A DNA stretch of 64,000 nt from Mansonella perstans (lineage: Eukaryota; Nematoda; Chromadorea; Rhabditida; Onchocercidae). Each line of letters opens with the position of its first letter. The first letter of the stretch is position 1. Below are positions 32,701 through 44,582 of this stretch, one piece after another. The translations under genes were made by a program, and so were the position numbers. The notes below the pieces were generated by a model. The model was not told the origin of the DNA. It did no database searches and worked only from the letters and a program-made list of their open reading frames with translations. The stretch spans positions 41,209 to 105,208 of the forward strand of contig JBAMDO010000239.1 in NCBI GenBank assembly GCA_037074765.1, given 5' to 3'.

Positions 32701-33288
32701 ACCATAAAAGCGTAACAAATTTTATTAAGACTCACTTCTTATTTTTCCTAAAAAGAAGCTAAAAAGGAACTCACGAAAAAACAAGTTGCACACCACCTTC
32801 CAAACCTGATTCAAAATGTCCCTTTCCTCGTCCGCCGGTCAGTACTTGAGCTTTTACAACAAGATCTTTACCACCTGCAATATCATATCATTCACCTTAA
32901 CTAGTGCAAGCAATTCATTTCAACTATTACAGTCAATTTATTCAAATATGACAATAGCATCCCATCAGTCGGATAGCAACTAACCAACACAAAATTTACT
33001 GCATAATTTTTGCAGAAAATTAGACATCGACGAAAGCTAAAGCAAAATAAAAAAAATTGAACCAAATTATCGCACAATTTTTTGTATTCCGTTCATCGGA
33101 CGCTAATAAACTGTATAAAAACTTTTCAGTTTTGAATATGTAAGCTTACCAATTTTTCGAGCTTCATTTAATAATTCCTCAGCAGTTCGGGCAACGCCAA
33201 AAGGTGCAACAGGTATGTTAGCCTGTTTAAGCAGCGATACGCCTTGATGTTCTTTAAGACTTAATCTGCGTATAGCCGGTAAAAAGGT
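29716..33288 (-). CDS. SUCLA2: Succinate-CoA ligase [ADP-forming] beta subunit, mitochondrial (5' exon missing)
   Basis: Nine minus-strand exons join in frame to 420 residues: 33150-33288, 32775-32874, 32503-32665, 32107-32259, 31797-31911, 31034-31195, 30768-30913, 30497-30617 and 29716-29879. The protein is the nucleotide-binding subunit of the TCA-cycle enzyme that makes succinate and ATP from succinyl-CoA in the mitochondrial matrix. The ATP-grasp N-domain shows [14 protein letters not shown] and [18 protein letters not shown]. The middle has [25 protein letters not shown] and IEINPMAED. The ligase half has [46 protein letters not shown] and [19 protein letters not shown]. The protein ends FQLPS. 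Agreement with SUCLA2 is closer than with GTP-type SUCLG2. Human precursor is 463 residues, so about 40 N-terminal residues, including the transit peptide, sit in exon(s) upstream of 33288 that I could not identify. A phase-0 acceptor (TTACAG) precedes the first exon listed. Confidence 0.93.
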
Positions 33289-34700
33289 CTGTAAGATATG
33301 ATTAATACAATCATATTTTGACTCTATTCTTTAGTGTGCTTTTTTGTGTGCTTAATGCAATTTCCCAGATTAATACTCATTTATCAAGAGTATTACGGAT
33401 GCCATTTCGTTTCTCGAAACTTCATTCTATGCTAAACAATTAATCTGTGAGCAATCTATGAGCTCACATCATGCCTTAGATTGATGATTTTTCTGAAATG
33501 TATGGAAATGAAACCTTGTAGGTTTTCAAGAACAACTTCTTATCCCGATAAAACATTTCACACTTCGGTGATAAGTGTATGTGGATAAAAACAATCTGAA
33601 AAACAACATGTACAAGAAGCACAACAAACAGATCATTCGATCATATCAATCAGATCATCCAAAGAGCTAGAAATGATCTGTGAAGTAAAAAATCAATAGC
33701 AGAACTGTCAATCACCAACTAATTTCAACAATTTCAGTGAAAATCATCAATGAATCATCAAAGAATGGATAAAATCATGGGTAACAAATTAGTTAATATA
33801 AAACATTCACATTAATCGACAACAAAGGCTCATTTAGTTAACAGAATATTTCCCCTTTGCAATTTCCTCCAATTTAACAAGCCAAGCTTCAAACAAAAAA
33901 ACTTAATAACGGTGACTGCATTTTTGTTGCTACTGTGGATAAATTTTCCATAAGAAAATTTTGGGTTTTTGATATAAATGCAGAAAATACATTAAGTGAT
34001 TGTAATGAGATACAATTGTGACATAATTATTGGTACATCAGCCAGATAGTGCTTCTAAAATTTTACCATAACTCTGCAAAGAAGTGTAATGATTTAATTT
34101 TATCTGAACATGTAATTGCTGAATAGTTTTATATCATTTACCTATTGGACAATTTTATATCGTTTAATTGTATATTTTGAAAAACAACTTCCTATATGAA
34201 AATTTTCATAAAGAATAAGCCTAGGAATCAACAAAAAAGATGAGACAAATTCCCACCTGCAACTTTCTCTATTTTAACCATCGAACTAAATTTTTGTATT
34301 ACACGCTCGTTAACTTATACTGAAGTCATGTGTTTACACTATGCAACATATTTCCCAAACTGCACAGTGTGACATATGTGCAATCTATAAACGATATTTC
34401 ATTAATGTTATTTAGTAATTTAATCAATTCATAAATAGCATACAAATCTCCATTCATTGAATACTAAGGAAAATGAGTTAAAGATTGGTGCAATACTCTA
34501 AAAATATTAGACATATTATGGGAAAACTGGAAAAAATGAATATTTCAGTTTTAGAGAATGCACGCAAAGAGATGCTATATCTCTTTATAAAAAGGATAAA
34601 AGAGTAAAAAAAGAGTATAAAATTATTAAAAGAGTAAAAAACTATAAAAGAGTAGAGAATCGAATCCCATGGTTCATAGTCGTATTATGAACTTATGAAA
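33289..34700. other. 5' flank of SUCLA2, first exon(s) not located
   Basis: The transit-peptide exon and promoter of SUCLA2 should lie here or further right on the minus strand. No Arg-rich amphipathic leader with a phase-0 donor stood out. The stretch is slightly GC-richer around 33600-33780, with repeated AGATCAT motifs, but no coding frame is supported. Confidence 0.5.
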
Positions 34701-34746
34701 TAGTCTTATTAAAGAAACCTAAATTATCAAAAGATATGTGATAGTA

Positions 34747-36230
34747 AAGCTTCAAGAGCTTAATATCGGAAGAGATAGCAGGGTTAGATGTGTAATAAAG
34801 TGAACTCTAATGGAAAACTCTTCAATCGATCAATCAATTTATTTTATTCCATAGATGTAAATGAAGAGAACAGTGAAGAAATCCGAATAACAACGACAAA
34901 GGATAAATTAGAAGAGGAACCAATTGCTTTACGAACTACAGGAGCACTAAAAAGGCGAGAATTTATTCAGTCAGATACTACAACAAAAAAATTTACTATT
35001 AATAACTATTATTTTTTCACTGTTCCTACCAATTTTTCCCATTGAAAATTGCAAGTGGATTTCTCGTATTTCATTTAACCTTCCACAAAAATGGAATTGT
35101 GATGATCAATTCATTGCGAACTTCACACTAAATGAAATAGCGGTCCATACCAAAACTCATATAAGGATAACAACGCTAAAGTGTAGCGATATTAGTCGTA
35201 CGGTATGTACTAAAGCCTTTTGAGATTCTCTTATCTGTAGGATCAGAACAGACCACTACTTCGGCAGCCACTTCATAGTTTTGTAAAGCGCTCGATAAGC
35301 AAGGACTAAGCGGAACAGATCTTAAACAGCGATCTCCAAATCAATAGAGGATTGTAAATAACGTGTGATACTTTTATGGATCATTCGATGCCAGCAACGG
35401 CAAACTTTCTATTACAAAAAGAAATATTCGTCTATGATGGAAGAGAAACGGTATCTGATCTCAACAGTATCTAAATTGCCTCACATAAAGCGGAAAATTA
35501 ATAACAAATACAAATATAGTTTTATGGAATGAAACAGAAGCTATAACTAAGTGTTTGTAAAGCAAGTAAAAAAAACCACTTTCAAAGCAAGCGATCATTG
35601 ATGAACCTCAAATGTCATTTACCTTCAGAGATATCTTTAATTATATTCCCCAAACCTAAAATCTTCTCTTAGTCGGAAAGGTGGAAAAACCGAAATAATT
35701 GTAGTCAAATCCAAGTCAAATAGTTTTGCATTTATCATTATTCCGTCAAACAGCAAGCATTTTCGCACGCCTAAAATACGAGTGGACTATTTAATCTTTA
35801 AAGCGTCTAATTTTGTTTCTTGTCTGATTTGGCAAAATAATTTACGTGCAATTTCCTTACGCACAAAAGAGTTAGTCTTTTATGAAACATTAAATTTCCT
35901 TTGCTGCTATGGGAATATTGTCAATTTATGAAGATCTTATTATCCTGATTATTGAAAAAATCTTCTTAAACTTTCCTTATATAACAATAAGAAATTCCCA
36001 ATCTGTTTGCACTCAGTTTTGTATCAGTTCAACGTCCGACTTCGCTATTCACCTTTCTTATTCAAAAAATTTCTCTTTTCAGCAACAGGAAACTCACTTG
36101 TAACTGTATTTTTATTTCCTCTATTCGTCATTAATACTATTACCATCATCAATAAACTTTCAGCAAAATTACGCTTCTGTCCCAGACAACAAAAGACATC
36201 ATCATCAGTCTCTTCCAAACAAGGTAACTC
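34747..36230 (+). mobile_element. Decayed retroelement relic, BEL/Pao-like (integrase end plus glycoprotein-like remnant)
   Basis: Broken plus-strand frames follow the order expected of a nematode BEL/Pao-type element. At 34747-34800 one frame reads KLQELNIGRDSRVRC. After a one-base break the next frame reads NGKLFNRSINLFY, resembling the GK..NRPINLLYPLE motif near the end of the integrase, then an acidic tail to 35045. A glycoprotein-like remnant overlaps this in another frame, open from 34951 to 35220, with a hydrophobic leader and an N-F-T site. Further pieces follow in changing frames: 35376-35471, 35522-35560, 35594-35662, 35641-35928, and 36007-36230, which has a membrane helix and a basic Cys/Arg tail. 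Many stops and frame changes show that nothing here can make a working protein. LTRs, reverse transcriptase and gag were not found. The family assignment rests on remembered motifs only. Confidence 0.55.
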
Positions 36231-38372
36231 AAATTTTCACGACAAATGGTTTTTTTTTCTTTTTTTTTTTCGTTTATTAATCATAATTGAAATTTTAATT
36301 TTATTTTGTTTTTAAATTTAAGTTTTTTGAAATTTTTCATCAAATTTGGTTTTAAATTGTTATTTTTAAACTTTTTCTTTTTCTGAACAAATAATGATGT
36401 CGTTTTTTTCGATGGATATTAATTCTTTCCTCATGATAAAATGTTTCCTTTTGATAAAGTATCTGTGAGTACTTCATATGTTTGAATTTAATTATTTGAT
36501 CCAAAAATATCAAATATCCAAAGTTATATTTCTGGACTGGTAAAAACTGTCAAATTTATTTGTTGGCCAAAAAGTATTGAGTATCTTTTTCTTTTTTACA
36601 GTGTTTCAGTTGACCAGAGAGTGCTAAATATTTTGCTAAAGTTTTCAATTTTATTTTCTTGTTGTATTGTTTTTCTTTCCTATCAAAATAAAGCAATTGA
36701 AACTTTTGATGAAAGCTAAAATTAGATAAAAGCATAAGACTAATAACGCTTTTTGTTTTTATCTGAATTATTTTTTTCTTAAATTGTTAATGATTTATTA
36801 AATGATCTGCTTTAAACATATAATTTTAATGACAGCAGTACCTAAGTTTATGCATAGAAAAATGGCAAGTTTCTGTGAAGAATTTTCATTAGTACAAATT
36901 TTGAATTTCATTTTTTTGAAATTGAATTTTTAGTACTGTTTTACAATATCGCTGTTTACGTAAATTATGCTGTCATTTAATATGTATACTATAATATCAC
37001 AGCAAATATGAAACATATAGCACTGCTTACAGTATTTGTCTTTATTAATATTGATCTTTGCATACATATCACATGTGAATGTAATATTTTTTAAATGTTA
37101 TCATTTATTCATAAATGACACTGATATTTTCAATGGAATTTTACAGCGATCATTAAAACTGCCGCAATAAGAGGATACAGTGATGGGACGATATTTCATT
37201 AATGATAATTAGTGAAAGAAAGCAAGGAAGTCGAGCTTTATGTAAAGAAGAAAACAAAAGTGAGGATGTGTTGATCTTTTTGATGTAGCAGAATATTAGG
37301 AATACAGATAACATATATTAAGTAGGAATCAACCAAATGAGATACAATCGTTGTATCTCAATCCTGAGGAATAAATTGAAATGAATTACTGTTAGAAGGA
37401 CAGAAACAGAGCGGAGCAACAGCCGGATCGGTAATTCAAATAAAGTAATAAGGATTCATTTAAAGGAAATCGATATGCGTACGTACTGAGCAAATGGTGA
37501 GCTGAATTAAAGATTCGAGATAATCATAAATCGTAATTAATTTATACTGAGAACGATTTGGTGTTAATTACAGTATGAGAATAGCCAAATATAAGATCTC
37601 TACAAACTAACAATATTCTCATAGTTGCATCAGGAATTGACATACAAAAATGGTTTTTTACATGTAGAGGATATCACATGGAAATCATTTTGCCAGATGT
37701 ACAGCTTTTTCAACGACATACAAAGACATTTTTAGACTATTTGAAGGTTAGATAACTAACTCATTACAATGGAAAAACGTTTCTTTGCTTGTAATGTGAT
37801 GAATCTTTTATCCAGGAATACGCTACACTTTGATTGCTTTAACACATTATAAATTTCATCGATTTTTGGACACTAGACACTCATATCAATCTTTTCTTTA
37901 AAAGTTTGCAATTTATTTCATTTTTTTTTTTGAAGTCTGTATTTCTAGAAAAAATTTCTTAAATGTTTTCTAGAATTTTTGTCTAATAGTTAAATAGATA
38001 TTAATTAATTTAACTCTATTTCTTATCCTTTTTTTGTCGGAAAATTTGATGCAGAGCGAAATTTACAAAATTCCATGACAGGAATTATTTTTTCCCGAAA
38101 ACAAACTTTTTCGCAATGGAAAAATTGATAAAACCAAAAACTTCAATTGCAACATTAATATAAATGATGTTATATGAACTAAAATCAAACGGCTAGGCTT
38201 CTTTCTGAAGTTTGAAAAAATAAAATGAATGACCGTTTTTAGGAAATAATAATTAAAAAAGCGTAAAACCAAGAAAGAACAAACAATTTAATTACAAAAA
38301 GAAACAATGATTATAGTGATAAAAATTTGAATTTGAAATAAAATCACAAATGATGTTTGCTCTTTTTTCTCA
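36231..38372. other. Intergenic region right of the retroelement relic
   Basis: No gene is supported. A GC-richer block at about 37150-37620 lacks an open frame and could be part of an LTR or other flank of the relic, but no matching copy was seen to its left. The rest is AT-rich. Confidence 0.45.
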
Positions 38373-38439
38373 TTATGTGTTAATGAATTCATCTTGCTCT
38401 TCATCATTGTTATCATTATCATCACCATTATGACATTCA

Positions 38440-39546
38440 TTATTCATCCCGATCATTATCATCATTATCGCCATCATCTTTTTCATCAAATTTTTCAATT
38501 TCAGTAGCATTTTCATAAAGTATGCTTCGAGGTGCTTGTATGGGCATTATATTTCGACCATATTCATCTGTTGAATTATTAATTTCCATTTTTGATACTG
38601 TCATTTTGATTGATTCAGCTGATATTGCTGTTTCAACCACCAATTCAACCGCTCTCCTGCAATGATTTCCACAATACTTTTTAAGAATTTGGAAGAGAAA
38701 AAAATGAATAAGTAATATGAACAAATTAAAATATGGTCTAAATTGCCAATCAAAACAAAAAAGAAATATCGTCCAATCAGGTACTATTTCTTCAATAAAC
38801 AATTAGCAAATTTCGTTCCTTCGTATGATTGGTATTTTTTTAAAAAAATTAGTCGCATTATATGTTTTGCCGAAAAATTTATACTTGTTCATTTGTTGGC
38901 GAGCATAAAAAAGAAAAACTTTACACTTATTTGTTGGTAAATCAAAATGCTGTTACATTTTTTTACTTGTTAACAAAGCAAAAACAAAAATTTTGAAAAC
39001 ATATAAAATATATACATAACATATGTATGATTATTTGATGAGAAACACTTATTGAGCTAAGAAACTTTTCTTTCGAAATAGATCACATAAAGTACCATGT
39101 TGCTGATTGCTCATTTCCTTCTGTATTTGCATCTATTTGCTGTTTGCGTAATTGTTGAATCATTTTATGCTTTTCTTTCGTCTTCTTCATTAATTCATCA
39201 AACTGTCGAACTTGTTCTTGTGCTCGCATATTTTGACTAACAAATAAAGTAAAGTAAGATGAAATAATTTCAGATTATGAATTTATTAAAGTATTTTGAA
39301 AAAAGAATTTTAATTAAAAAGGTAAATTGATTCAAATTATTTATTTTGTTTGTGACCAGATTTTTAATCAAAAAATTTTCAATCTTAATCAGATTAAAAT
39401 TACTTAACAAATATATTAAAATATGTTCAAAAAATTTTAAATACTTTCGTCTTGCGTAATATTTTATTAAAAGAATGATAATAGCTATGAAAGAAATAAT
39501 TATTCCCATCGTAAACAAAACCATCCCATTTTGTAAAACATTTGAT
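38440..39546 (-). CDS. Small single-pass membrane protein with charged helix and acidic tail, family unknown
   Basis: Three minus-strand exons join in frame: 39445-39546, 39096-39236 and 38440-38656 (152 codons before the stop). If translation starts at the ATG at 39524, the product is 145 residues. An upstream exon is possible because a TTTCAG acceptor precedes 39546 and the frame stays open to it. The N-terminus carries one hydrophobic helix (MGIIISFIAIIILLIKYY) followed by the basic ARRN. A Gln/Lys/Arg-rich helix comes next (MRAQEQVRQFDELMKKTKEK, then MIQQLRKQQ), likely a coiled coil. A mixed segment (AVELVVETAISAESIKM) leads to a strongly acidic end (FDEKDDGDNDDNDRDE). Splice sites are canonical and all three junctions keep frame, so this is probably a real gene. 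Topology would be a short luminal end, one helix and a cytosolic coiled coil. I do not recognise the family. The acidic coding repeat continues past the stop in another frame (38373-38439). Confidence 0.6.
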
Positions 39547-40712
39547 CTGAAATATTTTCATTTCTTTTTTTCTTTGCTAATAAATATATTCTCATTTCAT
39601 TGATAGTTTCGTTTTTCAATTTGATTTATTTCATTTGTTTGAAAAATTGTCGTTCGTTTGAAAATGATCTGCTAGAAGGTCATCGTAAGTGTTAGTCTAC
39701 TAGGAACCGCCAATGCATGATTCCGCATTAATATATTCGTAATTATTGCCGCACTAAACAAAAACTGCATACATGGACATATGTTTGGTTTTGATCACAA
39801 TGAAACAGTTATCACTAAACAAACATTTATAAACAAAAATCGAGATTTTCAAATATGTAAATTTTTTTTTTATAAATTTAAATTTAAAATGTTAAAAATT
39901 ATGAAGCGATCATTAACTTTTTTTTTTTGAAAAGATTGCTTTGCAATTTATGAATAATTGTACTTTTTCAAGTAGGGATTGGAAACATTGACGATGTATG
40001 GATCAGTTAGTGTTTGAGATTTATTGGTAATAGATTTTGAAGTTCATTTAATTTTTTTTGATCGATAAAATTTTGAAGGAAAAAATTTTTGCTTCCTAAA
40101 TTATTAAAATATTAGAAAAGAAAATCTTTTATCAAAAGGATAAAAACTTAACACAACTGATATGATGCTTCTGGAAAAGAAAATTTGAAAATTGTGCCAT
40201 TTATTTACAGTACCAATCAATCGAAAGTAATGAACGATTAGATTAATTTATAAAAATTTATTGTAATACGACCTGTTTTTGGGAAATTGAAAAGTTTGCA
40301 TAAATTTGCTTAGTTAATTCAATTATACGAATTTTATTCAGGAAATGTTTGGATTGGTGTGAAATGAATTGTAAAACAGTATCAAAGTGATATAAAAACT
40401 TTCATTACACCAGGTGCGTCACATACGGCATTCGATAAAAATATGAAAAAGAATCGCTATAAAGGTTTTGTCACTTTCTTTTGTACCTTTTAAATTTTTT
40501 AATTTCAAATTCCGACTTAAGAGAACGAACAACAAAGGTAATTTTTAAAAGTTTTCAACCGATTTTAAAAACACTGACACGTGTAGTTTCAATGACAAAT
40601 TAATTGTACATTGGAGATAATATCAAATTGTGTTTATATATCTGTCATATAATCTAATAATTATAAGAGTAGAAAAAGTAACTGCTAAGTAATTAACTGC
40701 AAATGAAGTATT
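39547..40712. other. Intergenic region between divergent genes
   Basis: AT-rich sequence between the minus-strand small membrane protein and the plus-strand phosphatase relic. Any 5' exon of either would lie here, but none is supported. Confidence 0.5.
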
Positions 40713-42914
40713 GCAGATGTCATATGCATCGATAAGGCACGTGCTGTGTTGCAAGAGGTAGATTCTGATTACATCCACGCAAATTACATTAAAGGTGATC
40801 CATTCCTGAATTTGTTTATTGATTAGGTAAAGCAATAGTTTTTTCTTTTTTCCGTTATTTTTTAACGATTTTTTTGATTTCTTCACTACTCTTTTTTCTG
40901 CCAAATAACGAATCGTTTATAATTTAATATCAAATTAATCTGCTACTTAATTTTCAGCAATTCTCCCTTTACAGTAATTTAACTTTGAACGTTTCTTCGA
41001 TATTTGTAAATTTTTAAAAGATATGCGTGTTTCAGAATTAATTTTTCAAAATAAATTTGTTATTAAAAAATATATTCATTTATCTCTTTCGCTGCAATTG
41101 TAATAATTTTGTTTGTTTTTTTTTTGTTGATATATTTGTTGTTGGAGGTTAATTAAGCTTGGTTATAATTAATAGTTTTAATTACTATAGGGACAAACGC
41201 AAGCAACAGTAAATGATTTTTGGACTATGATAATGCAGGAAAAAGTAAGTAATATTGTCATGCTATGCAATGTTCTTGAAGATGGCAGAAATAAATGCTT
41301 TCAATATTGGCCGCAAGATGTTGGCTTGTCGCTTACATTTAGAGGTTATTTAATATCAATTATACATTCTATTTGTCTTTTCTTTGATATATAACTGATC
41401 TTATTGGTCGATTGTCTAATATCTAGTTGTAACAGTTATACTAGAAATTTTTATTGATTTGTTTTTTTTTTTTTTTTTTTTTTTAATTTTACAAGTGATT
41501 TCTTTAAAAAACTAAAAAATCCTTCCGTTTCATTTTATATCTATGAAATTAGACAATGCATACTGATATACATTCCTTATTCTAAAAAAACATTAATATT
41601 TATACTTCTTATATAATTTTGTTTATTTTAAAACATGTTAATGAGTATGATCGATTGTATTTTAGTAAATGAATGTAGACAAGCTGCAAAAAAAACGTGA
41701 TCGTGACGTATTTATAGGTACACAAATAAAGTGCGCTGAGATCGACGATAAAAAGGATGCAGCATTTGTACCAACAATATTAAAAGTTGAAAACAAGGAG
41801 GACCGATTAACTGCCAAACATTACGATGGAAGGAATGGTGATAAATATTTTTTACTAATCATATTTTGATAACAAAGAAAAACAAAACGTTATATGTGTT
41901 TCTTTTTTACTTATAAATTAAAGCAATTTTCTTTAATTTCAAAATTTATTATAGGCCTGATAAGGATGTACCATCAAGTGTACTGGCACCATTTCGAATA
42001 TTGAAAATTGTACGACAGTCATTACATCATACTACGGTTATTCATTGTTCAGCAGGTATCGGTCCCACTGGTTGCATTGTTGTTATTGAAATGTGCTTCC
42101 AACAGCTTTTGTCTTTTGTCTTTTGTCCGGTTATTTCTCATCGATATGATTAAAAGATTAACATGTATAATTTTTCTTCATTTTTCTTTCTCTTAAATTT
42201 AAAATTTTATAAAATTGTGCAGCGAATTTATTAGTAATTTCAAAAATAATTTTACAATTGAAATAACTGCCCTATTAATAATAACTAAAAAAATCATTAT
42301 AAATATAGAGGATAATTAAATACTTTTAAGTACTAAAATTAAATGACAAATTTCAACTGTTTACGGTTACTAAATTTAAATTTTTACCAATGATTTAATG
42401 CATACGATATAGCCTTCAGGCTACATCGAAGAGTTCATTATTTTAAACAGAAATTTCATATGGAATTAAGGCATTTAAAAAATATGATAAATGTTTTGTA
42501 TAAATACAAATATATATATATACTTATATATCAGCAATGCGTATAATGCCATTCAAACGGATGAACAACTTGTGTGCGTGGTGCGATGTTTGGTTGCGTA
42601 TGGAGAAGTTTATGGATTGTTCAGTTCAAATCCTGAATTACAAGAGGCATCATCTTTTAACATTCTGCGTGATAATTGACGTAACTATTCGCTAAACCAT
42701 ATTTCTTCCGAATATTCGATGCTGCAATTGACGTAAATAAATTAATTTGTGAACAAAGTTTGATAAATCACTAAAAAACATTTTTAGTGAGAAATTTGAT
42801 TAATAATTTTGATTCGTCACTTCTCTTCCCTTTTAGAAAGCTGAAAAGTTCTACAAAGAGTACAGTGCGATGTTGGCAGCTAATAAAGGTGCAAAAGAGC
42901 AGAAAGAAGATTGA
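40713..42914 (+). pseudogene. Protein tyrosine phosphatase, decayed (nematode type)
   Basis: Exon-like blocks in the right order match the classical PTP fold. Block 40713-40826 has CIDKARAVLQ and DYIHANYIKG, but the frame hits TAG at its donor where the family has CTQ-GP. Block 41191-41344 has TVNDFWTMI and NIVMLCNVLEDGRNKCFQYWP. Block 41666-41837 starts in one frame (VNECRQAA) and changes frame at the A run 41688-41695. It then changes again near 41824-41827, where the HY and WKEWPD halves of the WPD-loop region are out of register by one base. Block 41955 to about 42106 has PDKDVP and the P-loop HCSAGIGPTG, in which the catalytic Arg codon is CCC (Pro) at 42064-42066. Block 42535-42677 has NAIQTDEQLV, the Q-loop. 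Block 42837-42914 is the C-terminus (KAEKFYKEYSAML...). A stop, two frame breaks and loss of the Arg together indicate a pseudogene rather than an inactive but expressed phosphatase. Sequencing error could explain the A-run shift. Confidence 0.75.
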
Positions 42915-44558
42915 ATAAATCGATGCCAATTAAAGTGCAATTATTTTGAATTTTGCAATTGCATATTAAAATTTTGACTAAAATATTTCTAAATCAATTT
43001 ATCGTATCATACTGTAACGAAAAGCCATGTCTTATTTAATCTTACAATAATAACTTTTTTTCTGCTTTATTGAAATGGGAAAATTTTTTGATTATTAATA
43101 AAATTTGAAATTATTTTTCACGCTAAATTTGTTGGTTAATCTAAAAAAGTTTTTTCTGTTTTTAGCTTGAGATAATAAAAAGGTGCAGCATCACTTAGTT
43201 ATCAAATGACAATAATACCAATTAGAAATTTTCTTTTAGTGAAAAAAATGCTAATTAATCAATATTAGATAATTGGCGCAACCTAACTAATCAGCGCTTA
43301 AATAATCCAAGAATATCATTTGATCAATCAAATATTAGCTAAGAAAAATTAATCGAAGAGTAGTATAATAAAACAATTCGTATCATTATCTAGCTGACAA
43401 ATGTTTGAATCCGGTCAGAATCAGATTGAGCAATTTTAATTAGAGATATAAATCTAAAAATGCTAATCAATTACTTTACAAACAGTAAATAATTGGATCG
43501 AAAATGTGAATAAATTTGATAAAATTTTTCCATTAAATAACTCTGACGATTTATTCCATCCAATTTTTTTTTGTGCAGATTTTTTTTTTCATTTCAAGTT
43601 AACGAGTATTTTATTTCAATTCATTTCGAGGAATAAAATACATCATGTTGCATTTTGCAGTCATTGATAATACTGCACAATTTTATCAGCCATAATACAG
43701 CATACTGTGAAGCCTACCTCTATAATTAGGGATTTTTCGTCCATACATCAGCATTATCAAGTTAATTTATAAATCCTGTTTTTGTATCCATTTCGTTATC
43801 CTTTCCTGTAATGCAATTGTTTCTATTCGTATTTTCCTTAGGAAAAGAAATATATCTTCGCTTATTGAATATTATTTTATCTAGCTCGCTCTTGGCTTTG
43901 CCAAAATATCAGTTGTTTCGTTGCAAGGGAAATAATAAAGTTGATTCGACTCCTTTGAATAAATAGTATTGTACTTAATGTACCTTGCCTTTAGTAATGC
44001 TTAATAAATTTTCATAAAAGGAAGAAAAATCAAATTTCAATCACAATCTTTTGTTTTCATTTACGATTTATTTGAAATTATCAATATCATTTAAATTTTT
44101 CACTTGATAAAATTTATATTGCGAAAATCTTAAATTCACATATTAATAATTTGAATATATTATTAGCATGGATGGTTTTTTATAAATTCTAATTCCACAT
44201 TAATGCACAGTAATATTGTAATTTTCTATTAATAAGAATAAGTGATAATTTAATTAATGATGATTTTTTTGAGATCATCGATCAAAAATCAAAATGCATG
44301 GTTATCGATCAGTTCTTCAATCATAGTTTAGAATTCAATATAGGTTGGTTGGTATTTGGAAATCATAATTCGTAGACATAGCTCGAAGGTGGCGGAATAT
44401 AATTCAGAGATCCTAACTAATGGCCCATAGTTTAATGTTATATAATTCATGGAGCAAAAATTTTAGATCATCAGACAACAATCATACGGTATATTTCAAA
44501 TTTTAAAAAGTTTAAAATTCAGGATTCATCATTTTTATTGATCTTACGCTAGCAATAT

Positions 44559-44582
44559 CATTTGCTCATTTGCTCATTTGCT
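44559..44582 (+). repeat. CATTTGCT x 3 tandem repeat
   Basis: Three perfect head-to-tail copies of an 8-base unit. Confidence 0.9.

Noticed and set aside
34655..34675. GAATCGAATCCC resembling a tRNA B box
   Set aside because: No A box or cloverleaf could be formed upstream.
40623..40904. Minus-strand frame of 93 codons beginning with a Lys-rich stretch
   Set aside because: It is antisense to the first block of the phosphatase relic, which explains the open frame.
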